9,279 bases of DNA, taken from positions 1-9,279 of the forward strand of contig JAUXII010000015.1 of assembly GCA_030621075.1 (NCBI GenBank). The letters run 5' to 3'. Position numbers and translations under genes: made by a program. Each line of letters opens with the position of its first letter. Position 1 is the first letter of the stretch. This stretch comes from Lentimicrobiaceae bacterium. Lineage in GTDB: Bacteria > Bacteroidota > Bacteroidia > Bacteroidales > JAGONC01. The notes under the pieces were generated by a model. That model was not told the origin of the DNA, ran no database searches, and worked only from the letters and a program-made list of their open reading frames with translations. Shown piece after piece: positions 1-9,279 of this stretch.

Positions 1-318
1 CTTCCAAATCTAACACCTGGATTACAAAAAGCCAGGGGACGGTTATTTCCTTTTGGATTGTTTCAGTTATTGAAAGCCGCAAAGGAAACAAAGCAATTAG
101 ACCTTATGCTTGGAGGTATTGATAAAAGATACAGAGGCCTCGGCCTGGATGCCGTTATGGCAACTAAACTTATTGAAACAGCAAAGAAAAAAGGATTTGA
201 AGTCATTGCGATTCACCTGATGTTAGAAACCAACAAACGGGTCTTAGGAGAGATGGTGAAAGCCGGAGCAACTCTTACTAAACGATTCAGGATTTATCAA
301 AAGGGGTTAACGGATTAG
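1..318 (+). CDS. GNAT-like N-acetyltransferase, C-terminal fragment
   Basis: The reading frame is open from the first base of the window, so this is the 3' end of a longer gene; 105 residues and a TAG stop are visible. The TTG at base 58 is an internal codon, not a likely start. The fragment carries a GNAT-style signature: GGIDKRYRGLGLD (fragment residues 38-50), where RGLGLD resembles the acetyl-CoA pyrophosphate-binding loop, then a helix, a strand (FEVIAIHLML, 66-75), an ETN motif (76-78), KAGA and the ending KRFRIYQKGL. The E-x-N...G...KRxRIYxK ending recalls the long YghO-like acyltransferase-type proteins of about 370 residues, but that match is from memory. The substrate cannot be told. 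The gene converges on eno with only 14 bases between stop codons and is unlikely to be functionally tied to it. Confidence 0.72.
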   Translation, partial: LPNLTPGLQKARGRLFPFGLFQLLKAAKETKQLDLMLGGIDKRYRGLGLDAVMATKLIETAKKKGFEVIAIHLMLETNKRVLGEMVKAGATLTKRFRIYQKGLTD

Positions 319-332
319 CGTCAGCATACGAT

Positions 333-2401
<2,069 letters not shown>

Positions 2402-2406
2402 CTCAA

Positions 2407-3399
2407 TTATTCCTTATCTAATTTATATTTAGAAATATTCATTCCAAATTCCAACCCTTTTGTTTTAACCAGTTCTTCGAGTTCGGTAAGTGATTTTTTG
2501 CCAAAATTCCTGAACTTAAGAAGATCATTTTTATTAAAGGTTACTAAATCGCCAAGAGTTTCAACATCAGCAGCTTTCAAACAATTAAGTGCCCTTACGG
2601 ATAGATCAAGGTCTACAAGTTTTGTTTTAAGCAATTGACGGATATGCAATGTATTCTCATCAAATTCTTCCGTAACTGACTTCTCTTCGGTATCCAATGT
2701 AATTTTTTCATCAGAGAAGAGCATAAAGTGATGGATCAATATCTTTGCAGCTTCTTTCAAAGCATCCTTTGGATGGATTGAACCATCAGTGGTGATTTCA
2801 AAGACTAATTTCTCGTAATCAGTTTTTTGTTCAACCCTGAAGTTCTCCACATGGTACTTAACATTTATTATCGGAGTGTGTATCGAATCCATAAATATTG
2901 TTCCCAGTGGGGCATTGAGCAATTTATTTTCCTCAACAGGGACGTACCCACGGCCTTTGTTGATTGTAATTTCCATCGACAATTTTATCGACGGTTCCAT
3001 TTTACAGATGACCAGATCAGGGTTTAATACCTGAAAGACGGACAAAAATTTATTAATATCACCAGCCGTAAAAACATCTTGATTGCCAATAACGATATTT
3101 ACTTTCTCGATTGACTCAGATTCAATTTGTCTTTTAAAACGAATCTGTTTAAGATTCAGAATAATGCCAGTTACATCTTCAACAACACCTTTAATTGATG
3201 AGAATTCCTGATCAATGCCATCCACCTTAATAGATGTTATTGCATAACCCTCAAGAGAAGAAAGGAGAATACGTCTTAATGCATTACCAATTGTGATACC
3301 AAAGCCGGGTTCAAGCGGGCGAAATTCAAAAATACCTTTGAATTCATCTGCCTCGATCATAATAACCTTTTCTGGTTTTTGAAAAGCTAATATTGCCAT
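2407..3399 (-). CDS. rpoA: DNA-directed RNA polymerase subunit alpha
   Basis: Alpha subunit, which dimerises to start core RNA polymerase assembly and contacts promoters and regulators. The length of 330 residues matches the family. The N-terminal domain (about 15-235) includes the dimerisation and beta-binding segment [23 protein letters not shown] (29-51) and the [15 protein letters not shown] stretch. A short acidic linker (237-249) leads to the C-terminal domain (about 253-319), with [23 protein letters not shown] and the later [14 protein letters not shown]. Arg269 and Asn272 sit where E. coli Arg265 and Asn268 contact UP-element DNA, so upstream DNA binding looks preserved. The N-terminus [14 protein letters not shown] is typical of Bacteroidota. 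It lies between rpsD (49-base gap) and rplQ (5-base gap), the classic alpha-operon position. Confidence 0.99.
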   Translation of the reverse strand: MAILAFQKPEKVIMIEADEFKGIFEFRPLEPGFGITIGNALRRILLSSLEGYAITSIKVDGIDQEFSSIKGVVEDVTGIILNLKQIRFKRQIESESIEKVNIVIGNQDVFTAGDINKFLSVFQVLNPDLVICKMEPSIKLSMEITINKGRGYVPVEENKLLNAPLGTIFMDSIHTPIINVKYHVENFRVEQKTDYEKLVFEITTDGSIHPKDALKEAAKILIHHFMLFSDEKITLDTEEKSVTEEFDENTLHIRQLLKTKLVDLDLSVRALNCLKAADVETLGDLVTFNKNDLLKFRNFGKKSLTELEELVKTKGLEFGMNISKYKLDKE

Positions 3400-3448
3400 A
3401 TTTATTTACCTGTTAATGTTTTGAATTGAAAGACGAACTTACTAATGA

Positions 3449-4054
3449 TTATTTTGAATACAATTCAACGATGAGTTGTTCTTTAATATTCTCAGGGATT
3501 TCTTCTCTCTCAGGGTAGTTCATAAATTTGCCGACCAACTTCTCTTCCTCCCATTCTAACCAGGAATATTTGTTAGTTCCTTTTGAAAGGGATTCTGTAA
3601 TTGCTTCTAACGATTTAGACTTTTCACGAACGCCAATAATATCGCCGGGTTTCACTGCAAAAGAAGGAATATTTACGATATCTCCATTAACAGTTATGTG
3701 TTTATGAGAGACCAACTGTCGTGCCCCTGCCCTTGTAGGAGCAATACCAAAACGATAAACAACATTATCCAGACGCGCCTCAATTAATTGAAGCAAAATT
3801 TCTCCAGTAATCCCCTTTTTCCGGGATGCACGGTGAAAAACATTCCTGAACTGCCTTTCCAGAATACCATAAGTGTATTTAGCTTTTTGTTTTTCTTGAA
3901 GCTGAATACCATATTCTGATTGTTTCCTTCTTCTTTTTGAATTACCATGCATTCCAGGGCCGTAATTCTTTCTATCAAAATACTTATCAGGGCCAAAAAT
4001 GGGCTCTTTAAACTTCCTGGCTATCTTAGTCTTCGGACCTATATACCTTGCCAT
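3449..4054 (-). CDS. rpsD: 30S ribosomal protein S4, cysteine-free form
   Basis: Primary 16S rRNA-binding protein that nucleates assembly of the 30S body; in E. coli it also represses its own operon. The 201-residue product has the family length. It starts [21 protein letters not shown], continues with an Arg/Lys-rich stretch ([10 protein letters not shown], 40-49), and has the S4 RNA-binding fold at about 92-155, including [31 protein letters not shown]. There are no cysteines at all, so the N-terminal zinc knuckle found in some S4 proteins is absent; this is the zinc-independent form. The start is embedded in an AT-rich run with no Shine-Dalgarno sequence. Whether it autoregulates here cannot be told; I saw no clear pseudoknot leader before rpsM. 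Confidence 0.99.
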   Translation of the reverse strand: MARYIGPKTKIARKFKEPIFGPDKYFDRKNYGPGMHGNSKRRRKQSEYGIQLQEKQKAKYTYGILERQFRNVFHRASRKKGITGEILLQLIEARLDNVVYRFGIAPTRAGARQLVSHKHITVNGDIVNIPSFAVKPGDIIGVREKSKSLEAITESLSKGTNKYSWLEWEEEKLVGKFMNYPEREEIPENIKEQLIVELYSK

Positions 4055-4089
4055 ATATTAAATATATTAATTGATTTCTAAAAATAAAT

Positions 4090-4479
4090 TTAAACTCTTC
4101 TTCTTTTCGGTGGCCTGCAGCCATTATGTGGTAAAGGAGTAACATCCTGAATTTCTGAGACTTCAATCCCTGAAGTATGAATGGTTCTCATGGCTGATTC
4201 ACGGCCTGATCCGGGTCCATTCACAAATACTTTTACTTTTCTCAATCCAAGCGCATAAGCAACCTTCGAACAATCCTGTGCAGCCATCTGGGCAGCATAG
4301 GGTGTATTCTTTTTCGATCCACGAAACCCCATCTTACCGGCTGAGGACCACGCAATTACCTGACCTGAATTATTTGTCAGGGTAATAATGATGTTATTAA
4401 ATGAGGCCCTGATATAAGCGCGTCCGTGAGGATCTACTTTAACAACTCTTTTCTTGGATGACCTAACTGTTTTTGCCAT
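4090..4479 (-). CDS. rpsK: 30S ribosomal protein S11
   Basis: Small-subunit platform protein near the mRNA exit and the E-site. The 129-residue length equals that of E. coli S11. Clear landmarks are [19 protein letters not shown] (21-39), [21 protein letters not shown] (44-64), [17 protein letters not shown] (84-100) and the basic end [16 protein letters not shown]. The Asn119-Gly120 pair corresponds to a site in E. coli S11 reported to form isoaspartate; that is family knowledge and is only a conserved dipeptide here. It sits between rpsM and rpsD, with AT-rich gaps of 54 and 35 bases and no Shine-Dalgarno sequence before the start. Confidence 0.99.
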   Translation of the reverse strand: MAKTVRSSKKRVVKVDPHGRAYIRASFNNIIITLTNNSGQVIAWSSAGKMGFRGSKKNTPYAAQMAAQDCSKVAYALGLRKVKVFVNGPGSGRESAMRTIHTSGIEVSEIQDVTPLPHNGCRPPKRRRV

Positions 4480-4533
4480 ATCTAAAATATTTCTATTATT
4501 CTATAAAATTCCAGTAATACAACTACAAAACTA

Positions 4534-4914
4534 TTAACCTTTTGGAGCTTTCTTTTTATTGGCTACCGTTCTCTTTTTCCCTTTCCTGGTACGGGCATTA
4601 TTCTTTGTACTCTGTCCTCTAAGCGGCATACCTATTCTATGACGTATACCCCGATAAGATCCAATATCCATAAGCCTTTTAATGTTCATCTGCACTTCTG
4701 AACGCAACTCCCCTTCCACTTTAAATTCCTCACTTACGATACTGCGTATCCTGTTTTGCTCCTCATCAGTCCAATCCTGAACAGTCTTACTTCTATCAAC
4801 TTTAGCCTGGTTTAAAATTTTCTGAGCTGTGCTCTTTCCTAAACCAAAAATATAGGTTAATGCGATTTCGCCTCTTTTGTTTTTTGGTATGTCAATACCT
4901 GCGATTCTAGCCAT
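4534..4914 (-). CDS. rpsM: 30S ribosomal protein S13
   Basis: Small-subunit head protein that touches 23S rRNA and L5 in the intersubunit bridges and approaches the P-site tRNA. The 126-residue product starts [26 protein letters not shown] and has the conserved [31 protein letters not shown] region (86-115) before a Lys-rich tail that ends KKKAPKG. It is the second gene of the alpha-operon block, 57 bases after rpmJ. A purine-rich AAAAGGA lies almost directly against the ATG, which is closer than a usual Shine-Dalgarno spacing, so its role in initiation is doubtful. Confidence 0.99.
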   Translation of the reverse strand: MARIAGIDIPKNKRGEIALTYIFGLGKSTAQKILNQAKVDRSKTVQDWTDEEQNRIRSIVSEEFKVEGELRSEVQMNIKRLMDIGSYRGIRHRIGMPLRGQSTKNNARTRKGKKRTVANKKKAPKG

Positions 4915-4971
4915 ATTCCTTTTACTATTTGGATAATTACTATATAAATTTACTACTATTTACAAAATCCG

Positions 4972-5088
4972 TTATCCCTGGCGTTGTTTAAACCTGGGAT
5001 TTTTTTTGTTTATAACATAAAGTATCCCCTTTCTACGGACAATCTTACATTCTGGAGATCTTTTCTTTATTGATGCTTTAACTTTCAT
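4972..5088 (-). CDS. rpmJ: 50S ribosomal protein L36, zinc-ligand-poor form
   Basis: A 38-codon gene. The product begins [20 protein letters not shown] and ends with [13 protein letters not shown], unmistakably L36, a small late-assembly protein of the 50S subunit. Zinc-binding L36 has four ligands (Cys11, Cys14, Cys27 and His32 in Thermus numbering). Here position 11 is Ser and position 27 is Asn, no His is present at all, and only Cys14 remains, so zinc should not bind. This agrees with the cysteine-free S4 nearby. The gene lies 61 bases after infA and 57 bases before rpsM, the normal place for rpmJ. The ATG lacks a Shine-Dalgarno sequence. Confidence 0.97.
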   Translation of the reverse strand: MKVKASIKKRSPECKIVRRKGILYVINKKNPRFKQRQG

Positions 5089-5116
5089 CTCAGTTAATCT
5101 TTTTGTTTGTATGGTT

Positions 5117-5128
5117 TATTGTACAATA
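5117..5128. repeat. 12-bp perfect palindrome in the infA-rpmJ gap
   Basis: TATTGTACAATA is identical on both strands. It sits in the middle of the 61-base gap between infA and rpmJ, 28 bases before the rpmJ ATG. It could be a small operator or a chance AT-rich palindrome. A foldback in RNA would have almost no loop, so a hairpin is unlikely. No family match is claimed. Confidence 0.3.
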
Positions 5129-5149
5129 TTTTGTCAAGCCTACTTTGAA

Positions 5150-5368
5150 TTATTTATATCGAAAAGTTATTCTTCCCTTAGTCAAATCATATGGTGACAT
5201 TTCAAGTTTAACTTTATCACCGGGTAATATTTTAATGTAGTGCATTCTCATTTTCCCGGAAATGTGTGCAGTTATTATATGACCATTTTCGAGTTCAACA
5301 CGAAACATAGCATTACCCAGTGATTCTTTCACTGTTCCATCCTGTTCGATTGATAATTGTTTAGGCAT
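5150..5368 (-). CDS. infA: Translation initiation factor IF-1
   Basis: IF-1 occupies the 30S A-site during initiation and helps IF-2 and IF-3. The 72-residue length equals that of E. coli IF-1. The protein is a single OB-fold (S1-like) domain: [23 protein letters not shown] (8-30), [21 protein letters not shown] (33-53), and the end [15 protein letters not shown]. It lies ten bases after map, so the two are probably co-transcribed. Placement of infA between map and rpmJ is common in several phyla, including Bacteroidota. No Shine-Dalgarno sequence precedes the start, and an out-of-frame ATG lies seven bases upstream. Confidence 0.99.
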   Translation of the reverse strand: MPKQLSIEQDGTVKESLGNAMFRVELENGHIITAHISGKMRMHYIKILPGDKVKLEMSPYDLTKGRITFRYK

Positions 5369-5378
5369 TCTTCATTTA

Positions 5379-6164
5379 TTAATAGTTCAACACTTCTTCG
5401 ATATATTTAAAAGTTGATAAAATTTCCATTTTCCCTTTTCTAATAACCACCGCGTGTTCATAATGCGCAGAGGGCTTCTTATCAGCAGTTCTGATAGTCC
5501 ATCCGTCTTTCTCCATTACAACCACTCGTGTTCCCATGTTGATCATAGGTTCAATGCAGATTGTCATACCTTCAATTAATTTCATTCCTGATCCACGTTT
5601 CCCATAATTAGGAATTTCAGGTTTTTCATGAAGATGTTTTCCAATACCATGCCCAACCAAATCACGAACTACTGAGTAACCCGACTGCTCAACATGATGC
5701 TGTACTGCATAGCCAATATCACCAACTCTTTTCCCAGCCACAGCCATTTCAATGCCTTTATAAAGGGATTCTTTTGTTCGTTTCATCAACGCCTTTTTTC
5801 TGTCGCTCACTTCTCCCACAGCAAAGGTATAAGCTGAATCACCATAAAATCCATTTTGAATCACTCCACAATCGATTGAAACAATATCTCCCTCTTTTAA
5901 AACCCGCTTTCCTGGTATTCCATGAACCACTTGCTCATTAACAGAAACACATAATGTGCCCGGAAACCCTTCATACCCCTTGAAGCCAGGAATGGCATCA
6001 TGATCACGAATGTATTCCTCAGCGATTCTATCCAATTCCAGGGTGGTGATACCTGGTTTAATATGCCTGGCCACTTCAGCCAGTGTTTTACCAACAAGTA
6101 AAGAACTTTTTTTTATTAACTTTATCTCTTCTTCGCCTTTCAGCTTGATTCCTTGAAAGCCCAT
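5379..6164 (-). CDS. map: Methionine aminopeptidase, type I
   Basis: Cytoplasmic, ribosome-associated metalloenzyme that removes the initiator methionine from nascent proteins. The 261-residue product matches the type I family, with a single pita-bread domain and no long N-terminal extension. All five expected metal ligands are visible: Asp98 (SIDCG), Asp109 (GDSAY), His172 (GHGIG), Glu205 (IEPM) and Glu236 (HYEHAV). His81 in VVHGIP fits the substrate-binding histidine. The start is well supported because AGGAGAGGA lies just before the ATG, the clearest Shine-Dalgarno sequence in the window. It is located between secY (15-base gap) and infA (10-base gap), which suits a product that acts on nascent chains. 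Confidence 0.99.
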   Translation of the reverse strand: MGFQGIKLKGEEEIKLIKKSSLLVGKTLAEVARHIKPGITTLELDRIAEEYIRDHDAIPGFKGYEGFPGTLCVSVNEQVVHGIPGKRVLKEGDIVSIDCGVIQNGFYGDSAYTFAVGEVSDRKKALMKRTKESLYKGIEMAVAGKRVGDIGYAVQHHVEQSGYSVVRDLVGHGIGKHLHEKPEIPNYGKRGSGMKLIEGMTICIEPMINMGTRVVVMEKDGWTIRTADKKPSAHYEHAVVIRKGKMEILSTFKYIEEVLNY

Positions 6165-6173
6165 TCCTCTCCT
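6165..6173 (-). promoter_or_regulatory. Strong Shine-Dalgarno sequence of map
   Basis: AGGAGAGGA immediately precedes the map ATG on the minus strand, with AGGAG four bases from the start codon. Nearly all other starts in this window have A/T-rich upstream bases without such a match, so this site is the exception. It supports the map start choice. Confidence 0.7.
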
Positions 6174-6179
6174 AACTTA

Positions 6180-7544
6180 TTACCCACTAATACTAAATGA
6201 TGATCGTCCTTTAATCCTTCCGGATTTTGTTAAGCCGTCGTAGTGTCTCATTAAAAGATGGCTCTCAATTTGTTGCAATGTATCAAGAATCACACCAACC
6301 AGAATCAAAAGTGAAGTTCCGCCAAAAAACTGTGCAAATTGCGTATTTATACCAACCAATCTAACCAAAGCAGGCATAATAGCTACAAAAGCCAGAAAAA
6401 AGGATCCGGGCAATGTAATTCTTGACATAATATTATCAATGAACTCAGCTGTCTTTCTTCCCGGTTTTATTCCCGGGATAAACCCACCATTCTTTTTCAT
6501 ATCTTCAGCCATCTGATTAGGGTTAATAGTAATAGCTGTATAAAAATATGTAAATAAAATAATCGTGATAGCAAACACAAAATTATACCAGAAACCATTC
6601 ATGTTACTGAAAGTCGCAGCAAAACCCGATAATGATTCCGAGCCGAAGCGAGCAAATGTTAGAGGAAGGAACATAATGGCCTGTGCAAAAATAATCGGCA
6701 TTACGCCAGCAGCATTCACTTTTAAGGGGATATACTGCCTGACACCTCCATACTGTTTATTTCCAATAATTCTTTTAGCATACTGAACCGGTATCCTACG
6801 TGTTCCCTGAACAAGCAATATACATAAAAGTATAACAAAAATCAGGAATGCAATCTCAATTACAAACATCACTAATCCACCACCTTGCTGCTCCAGTTTC
6901 GAGACAAGCTCTCCAAAAAGAGAAAAAGGCAATCTGGCAATAATTCCAATCATGATGATTAATGAAATACCGTTACCAATGCCTTTGTCAGTTATTCGCT
7001 CACCCAGCCACATGATAAATAGAGACCCTGCTGTAAGAGTAAGAATTGATGACATTCCAAAAAACGAAAACACAGAATGATGTGTTATGGCAGAGCTAAA
7101 TGGGTAGATAGCTTCAGATGGAAGCTGGCTAACCAGGTTAGCAATGTATCCAGGTGATTGAAACACTAAAATTATAACAGTAAGGTATCTTGTTATCTGG
7201 TTTATTTTTTTCCTACCGCTTTCACCCTCTTTTTGCAATTTTTGGAAATAGGGAATAGACATACCAAGTAGCTGCACAACAATAGATGCAGAGATGTAAG
7301 GCATAATTCCTAATGCAAAAATTGATGCATTGGAGAAAGCGCCACCTGAGAACATGTTTAACAATCCGAGTAAGCCCTCACTAGCCTGATTCTGCAAGTT
7401 GGCCAATTGATTTGGATCCACACCAGGCAGCACAACGTATGCCCCCAGGCGATAGATGAGAATAATTCCCAGGGTATATAATATCCTGTTCCTAAGATCT
7501 TCAATCTTATATATATTCCGTATTGTTTCGACTAATTTTTTCAT
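6180..7544 (-). CDS. secY: Protein translocase subunit SecY
   Basis: Central pore of the SecYEG translocon in the cytoplasmic membrane, which moves or inserts nascent proteins with SecA or the ribosome. The 454 residues carry about ten hydrophobic segments, near 21-40, 70-95, 117-137, 155-178, 185-207, 223-246, 277-297, 321-340, 374-396 and 407-427. The plug/TM2 region reads FSGGAFSNASIFALGIMPYISASI (65-88). The cytoplasmic C5 loop, NGGFIPGIKPGRKTAEFI (352-369), has Lys360 where E. coli has the functionally important Arg357. A Lys here is, as I recall, seen in Bacteroidota, so it is not taken as a defect. The ATG overlaps the rplO stop by one base (TAATG), which suggests translational coupling. 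There is no separate Shine-Dalgarno sequence. Confidence 0.99.
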   Translation of the reverse strand: MKKLVETIRNIYKIEDLRNRILYTLGIILIYRLGAYVVLPGVDPNQLANLQNQASEGLLGLLNMFSGGAFSNASIFALGIMPYISASIVVQLLGMSIPYFQKLQKEGESGRKKINQITRYLTVIILVFQSPGYIANLVSQLPSEAIYPFSSAITHHSVFSFFGMSSILTLTAGSLFIMWLGERITDKGIGNGISLIIMIGIIARLPFSLFGELVSKLEQQGGGLVMFVIEIAFLIFVILLCILLVQGTRRIPVQYAKRIIGNKQYGGVRQYIPLKVNAAGVMPIIFAQAIMFLPLTFARFGSESLSGFAATFSNMNGFWYNFVFAITIILFTYFYTAITINPNQMAEDMKKNGGFIPGIKPGRKTAEFIDNIMSRITLPGSFFLAFVAIMPALVRLVGINTQFAQFFGGTSLLILVGVILDTLQQIESHLLMRHYDGLTKSGRIKGRSSFSISG

Positions 7545-7996
7545 TAAGAATTAATTTTTGTTGCAACCCCACCTAACGATTCGATTGCTTCCAGAGCTGA
7601 TTTAGAAAAAGCATGAGCAGATACATCAATTTTTGTTTTCAGTTCACCTCTTCCTAAAATTTTAATAAGATCATGTTTAGAGGCAAGTCCATTTCCAATT
7701 AGCACTTCCCGATCAAAAACAGTAAGTCCTTTAGCATCGGCTAATTTCTGCAAAACATCCACGTTAACACCCAGGTATTCCTTACGATTAATATTCTTAA
7801 AACCATATTTAGGGACTCTTCTATACAAAGGCATCTGACCTCCTTCAAAGCCCGCTTTTCTTTTATAACCCGACCTTGATTGTGCTCCTTTATGACCTTT
7901 AGTAGAGGTTCCTCCTTTACCTGATCCTTGTCCACGACCAATCCGTTTACCTTTTTTAACAGAGCCTTCAGCCGGTTTAAGATTACTTAAATCCAT
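7544..7996 (-). CDS. rplO: 50S ribosomal protein L15
   Basis: Late-assembly 50S protein that binds 23S rRNA through a long, flexible, basic N-terminal arm. The 150-residue product starts [20 protein letters not shown]. It has the Gly/Lys-rich arm [23 protein letters not shown] (21-43), the conserved [17 protein letters not shown] (50-66) and a compact C-terminal domain ending [17 protein letters not shown]. It sits in the usual spc order between rpmD (25-base gap) and secY, with its stop codon sharing one base with the secY start. The start is preceded by AT-rich sequence and no Shine-Dalgarno match. Confidence 0.99.
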   Translation of the reverse strand: MDLSNLKPAEGSVKKGKRIGRGQGSGKGGTSTKGHKGAQSRSGYKRKAGFEGGQMPLYRRVPKYGFKNINRKEYLGVNVDVLQKLADAKGLTVFDREVLIGNGLASKHDLIKILGRGELKTKIDVSAHAFSKSALEAIESLGGVATKINS

Positions 7997-8021
7997 ATCT
8001 TCAATATTATTACAATAAAAT

Positions 8022-8201
8022 TTATATTTCTTCTACCACTAATAGATGTTTAACTTTATTTATCATTCCCAGCACCTGGGGTGTTCCAGTAACTTCTTTA
8101 GTTTGGTGCATTTTATGTATTCCCAGAGCATACAAGGTTTTTTTCTGCTTTGCAATTCTTCCAATGCTGCTTTTAACTTGTTTAATTTTATACTTCTTCA
8201 T
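8022..8201 (-). CDS. rpmD: 50S ribosomal protein L30
   Basis: Small 50S protein, a single alpha/beta domain. The 59-residue product begins [15 protein letters not shown] and includes [18 protein letters not shown] (21-38) and the ending [14 protein letters not shown]; length and pattern fit bacterial L30. The ATG at 8199-8201 is chosen as start; a GTG directly before it would add one residue and is less likely. It lies between rpsE and rplO, as is normal for the spc operon. No Shine-Dalgarno sequence is seen; the start follows AGTTTGAGTG. Confidence 0.96.
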   Translation of the reverse strand: MKKYKIKQVKSSIGRIAKQKKTLYALGIHKMHQTKEVTGTPQVLGMINKVKHLLVVEEI

Positions 8202-8215
8202 CACTCAAACTTTTA

Positions 8216-8734
8216 TTAACCGTTAAAAACTTTGTCTAAACTAATACCTCTAACTTGAGCAATTGAAATAGCATCTCTCAATTGCATCAGTGCATTCATC
8301 GTTGCTTTAACAACGCTATGGGGATTGGAAGATCCTTTTGATTTAGCCAACACGTCTTTTACGCCAACACTTTCAAGAACAGCACGCATAGCACCACCTG
8401 CAATAACACCAGTACCAGGGGTAGCTGGCTTAAGAAAAACAAAAGCACCGCTGTATTTCCCTGTTTGCTCGTGCGGGATTGTTCCTTTCAACACAGGCAC
8501 TTTGATTAGGTTCTTTTTTGCATCATCAATACCTTTAGCTATTGCAGATGTTACTTCTTTTGCTTTACCAAGGCCGAATCCAACAACTCCGTTTTCATTC
8601 CCAACAACAACTACTGCAGAAAAGCTAAATGTCCTTCCCCCTTTTGTAACCTTTGTTACGCGTTGAATGCTAACGAGTTTATCTTTAAATTCTATCTCGC
8701 TCGATTTTACTCTTTTGATATTTAAATTTGCCAT
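8216..8734 (-). CDS. rpsE: 30S ribosomal protein S5
   Basis: Small-subunit protein needed for translational accuracy and associated with mRNA unwinding at the entry channel. The 172 residues compare with 166 in E. coli. The N-terminal double-stranded-RNA-binding-like domain has [21 protein letters not shown] (25-45) and [14 protein letters not shown] (48-61); the loop around 27-34 corresponds to the region where spectinomycin-resistance changes occur in other bacteria, and it looks ordinary here. The C-terminal domain has [43 protein letters not shown]. It lies six bases after rplR and 14 bases before the rpmD ATG. No Shine-Dalgarno sequence is present; the start is in a T/A-rich run. Confidence 0.99.
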   Translation of the reverse strand: MANLNIKRVKSSEIEFKDKLVSIQRVTKVTKGGRTFSFSAVVVVGNENGVVGFGLGKAKEVTSAIAKGIDDAKKNLIKVPVLKGTIPHEQTGKYSGAFVFLKPATPGTGVIAGGAMRAVLESVGVKDVLAKSKGSSNPHSVVKATMNALMQLRDAISIAQVRGISLDKVFNG

Positions 8735-8740
8735 ATTTTT

Positions 8741-9109
8741 TTAAAATTTTAAGCCTCCTTTTCTGACAGCTTCAGCTAATGTTTTTATTCTACCGTGATA
8801 TAAATAACCGCTCCTATCGAAAACAACCTGTTCAATACCAGCTTCTTTTGCTTTCTCAGCAATAAGTTTACCAACTAGTTCTGCTTGTACAGTCTTGGTG
8901 ATTTTCTTGTCATCAATCTCCAACTGGCGAGATGAGGCCGCTACCAATGTTTTACATTCTGTATCATCAATGAGTTGAGCATATATTTGCTTATTGCTTC
9001 TAAATACAGATAACCTAGGTCGCTCAGGAGTTCCATTAATTACTTTTCGGATACGCATCTTGATCCTGTAGCGCCGATAGTCTTTTTTATTCTTAATTTT
9101 TACAGACAT
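8741..9109 (-). CDS. rplR: 50S ribosomal protein L18
   Basis: 5S rRNA-binding protein of the 50S central protuberance, acting with L5 and L25. The 122-residue product begins [22 protein letters not shown] with a basic N-terminal arm, followed by [24 protein letters not shown] (26-49), a central helix region ([18 protein letters not shown]) and the conserved end [27 protein letters not shown]. It lies 27 bases after the rplF stop and six bases before rpsE, the standard spc order. The bases before the ATG (ACTAATA) lack a Shine-Dalgarno match. Confidence 0.99.
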   Translation of the reverse strand: MSVKIKNKKDYRRYRIKMRIRKVINGTPERPRLSVFRSNKQIYAQLIDDTECKTLVAASSRQLEIDDKKITKTVQAELVGKLIAEKAKEAGIEQVVFDRSGYLYHGRIKTLAEAVRKGGLKF

Positions 9110-9136
9110 TATTAGTAAATCTTATATGTTATTTTT

Positions 9137-9279
9137 TTATTTCTCAGCTGCAGCTTTACCAGCTTTTTTCTTAATTTCTTCACCTTTAAATCTAATACCC
9201 TTACCCTTATATGGTTCAGGTTTTCTAAAAGAACGAATCTTTGCTGCCACCTGGCCTAATAATTGTTTATCAATACAAG
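9137..9279 (-). CDS. rplF: 50S ribosomal protein L6, C-terminal fragment
   Basis: The frame runs off the right edge of the window, so only the last 46 codons and the TAA stop are visible. The visible part includes [19 protein letters not shown] and [15 protein letters not shown], the highly conserved end of L6, a protein that binds 23S rRNA near the factor-binding site. A short Lys/Ala-rich tail ([11 protein letters not shown]) closes the protein. Its position before rplR is the normal spc order and supports the call. The start, N-terminal domain and upstream genes (expected rpsH and rpsN) lie outside the window. Confidence 0.95.
   Translation of the reverse strand, partial: CIDKQLLGQVAAKIRSFRKPEPYKGKGIRFKGEEIKKKAGKAAAEK

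Noticed and set aside
4915..4971. S4-type repressor pseudoknot leader before rpsM
   Set aside because: The 57-base gap is AT-rich and I could not find a stable nested or pseudoknot pairing by eye, so there is no support.
4975..4999. Imperfect inverted repeat (TCCCTGG / CCTGGGA) across the rpmJ stop codon
   Set aside because: The stem has a central mismatch and mostly lies in codons for the conserved L36 ending, with no T-run after it; probably chance.
5121..5138. TTGACA and TACAAT boxes on the minus strand before rpmJ
   Set aside because: They resemble E. coli -35 and -10 boxes but are only 8 bases apart, too close for a sigma-70 promoter, and the likely phylum uses a different consensus.
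8325..8666. 113-codon plus-strand open frame opposite rpsE
   Set aside because: It is antisense to a certain ribosomal gene, shows no family resemblance, and its length follows from the codon use of rpsE.

Overview
This is a housekeeping stretch of an AT-rich bacterial chromosome. It holds the distal part of the spc ribosomal-protein operon and the whole alpha operon, all on the minus strand, followed by enolase. A convergent acetyltransferase-like gene enters from the left edge. The organism is most likely a member of the Bacteroidota. The reasons are the RNA polymerase alpha N-terminus ([14 protein letters not shown]), the zinc-ligand-poor L36 with ending NPRFKQRQG, an L17 with a long charged tail, the order secY-map-infA-rpmJ-rpsM, and start codons that mostly lack a Shine-Dalgarno sequence. 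This is judged from remembered family features. No finer taxonomic call is supported.

Reading the minus strand from the right edge, the order is rplF (3' end only), rplR, rpsE, rpmD, rplO, secY, map, infA, rpmJ, rpsM, rpsK, rpsD, rpoA, rplQ, a probable intrinsic terminator, then eno. The genes from rplF to rplQ are separated by about 5 to 61 bases, and rplO and secY overlap by one base. They are therefore very probably one transcript. It supplies 50S proteins (L6, L18, L30, L15, L36, L17), 30S proteins (S5, S13, S11, S4), initiation factor IF-1, the RNA polymerase alpha subunit, the SecY translocon channel and methionine aminopeptidase. Together these serve translation, transcription, membrane insertion and N-terminal processing. 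The rpmJ gene (38 codons, 4972-5088) is easy to miss because it is so short.

At the left, a 9-bp AT-rich stem followed by a T-run closes the ribosomal operon behind rplQ. Enolase then reads on the same strand from its own unseen promoter in a very short interval. The plus-strand GNAT-like gene ends only 14 bases from the enolase stop codon, tail to tail.

There is no stretch over 300 bases without a gene, and no mobile element, CRISPR array, tRNA or rRNA was seen. I found no candidate for a new biological system. The points worth a second look are modest: the long bipolar L17 tail, the single strong Shine-Dalgarno sequence in front of map, the zinc-ligand loss in L36, a 12-bp palindrome before rpmJ, and the tight convergent 3' ends.
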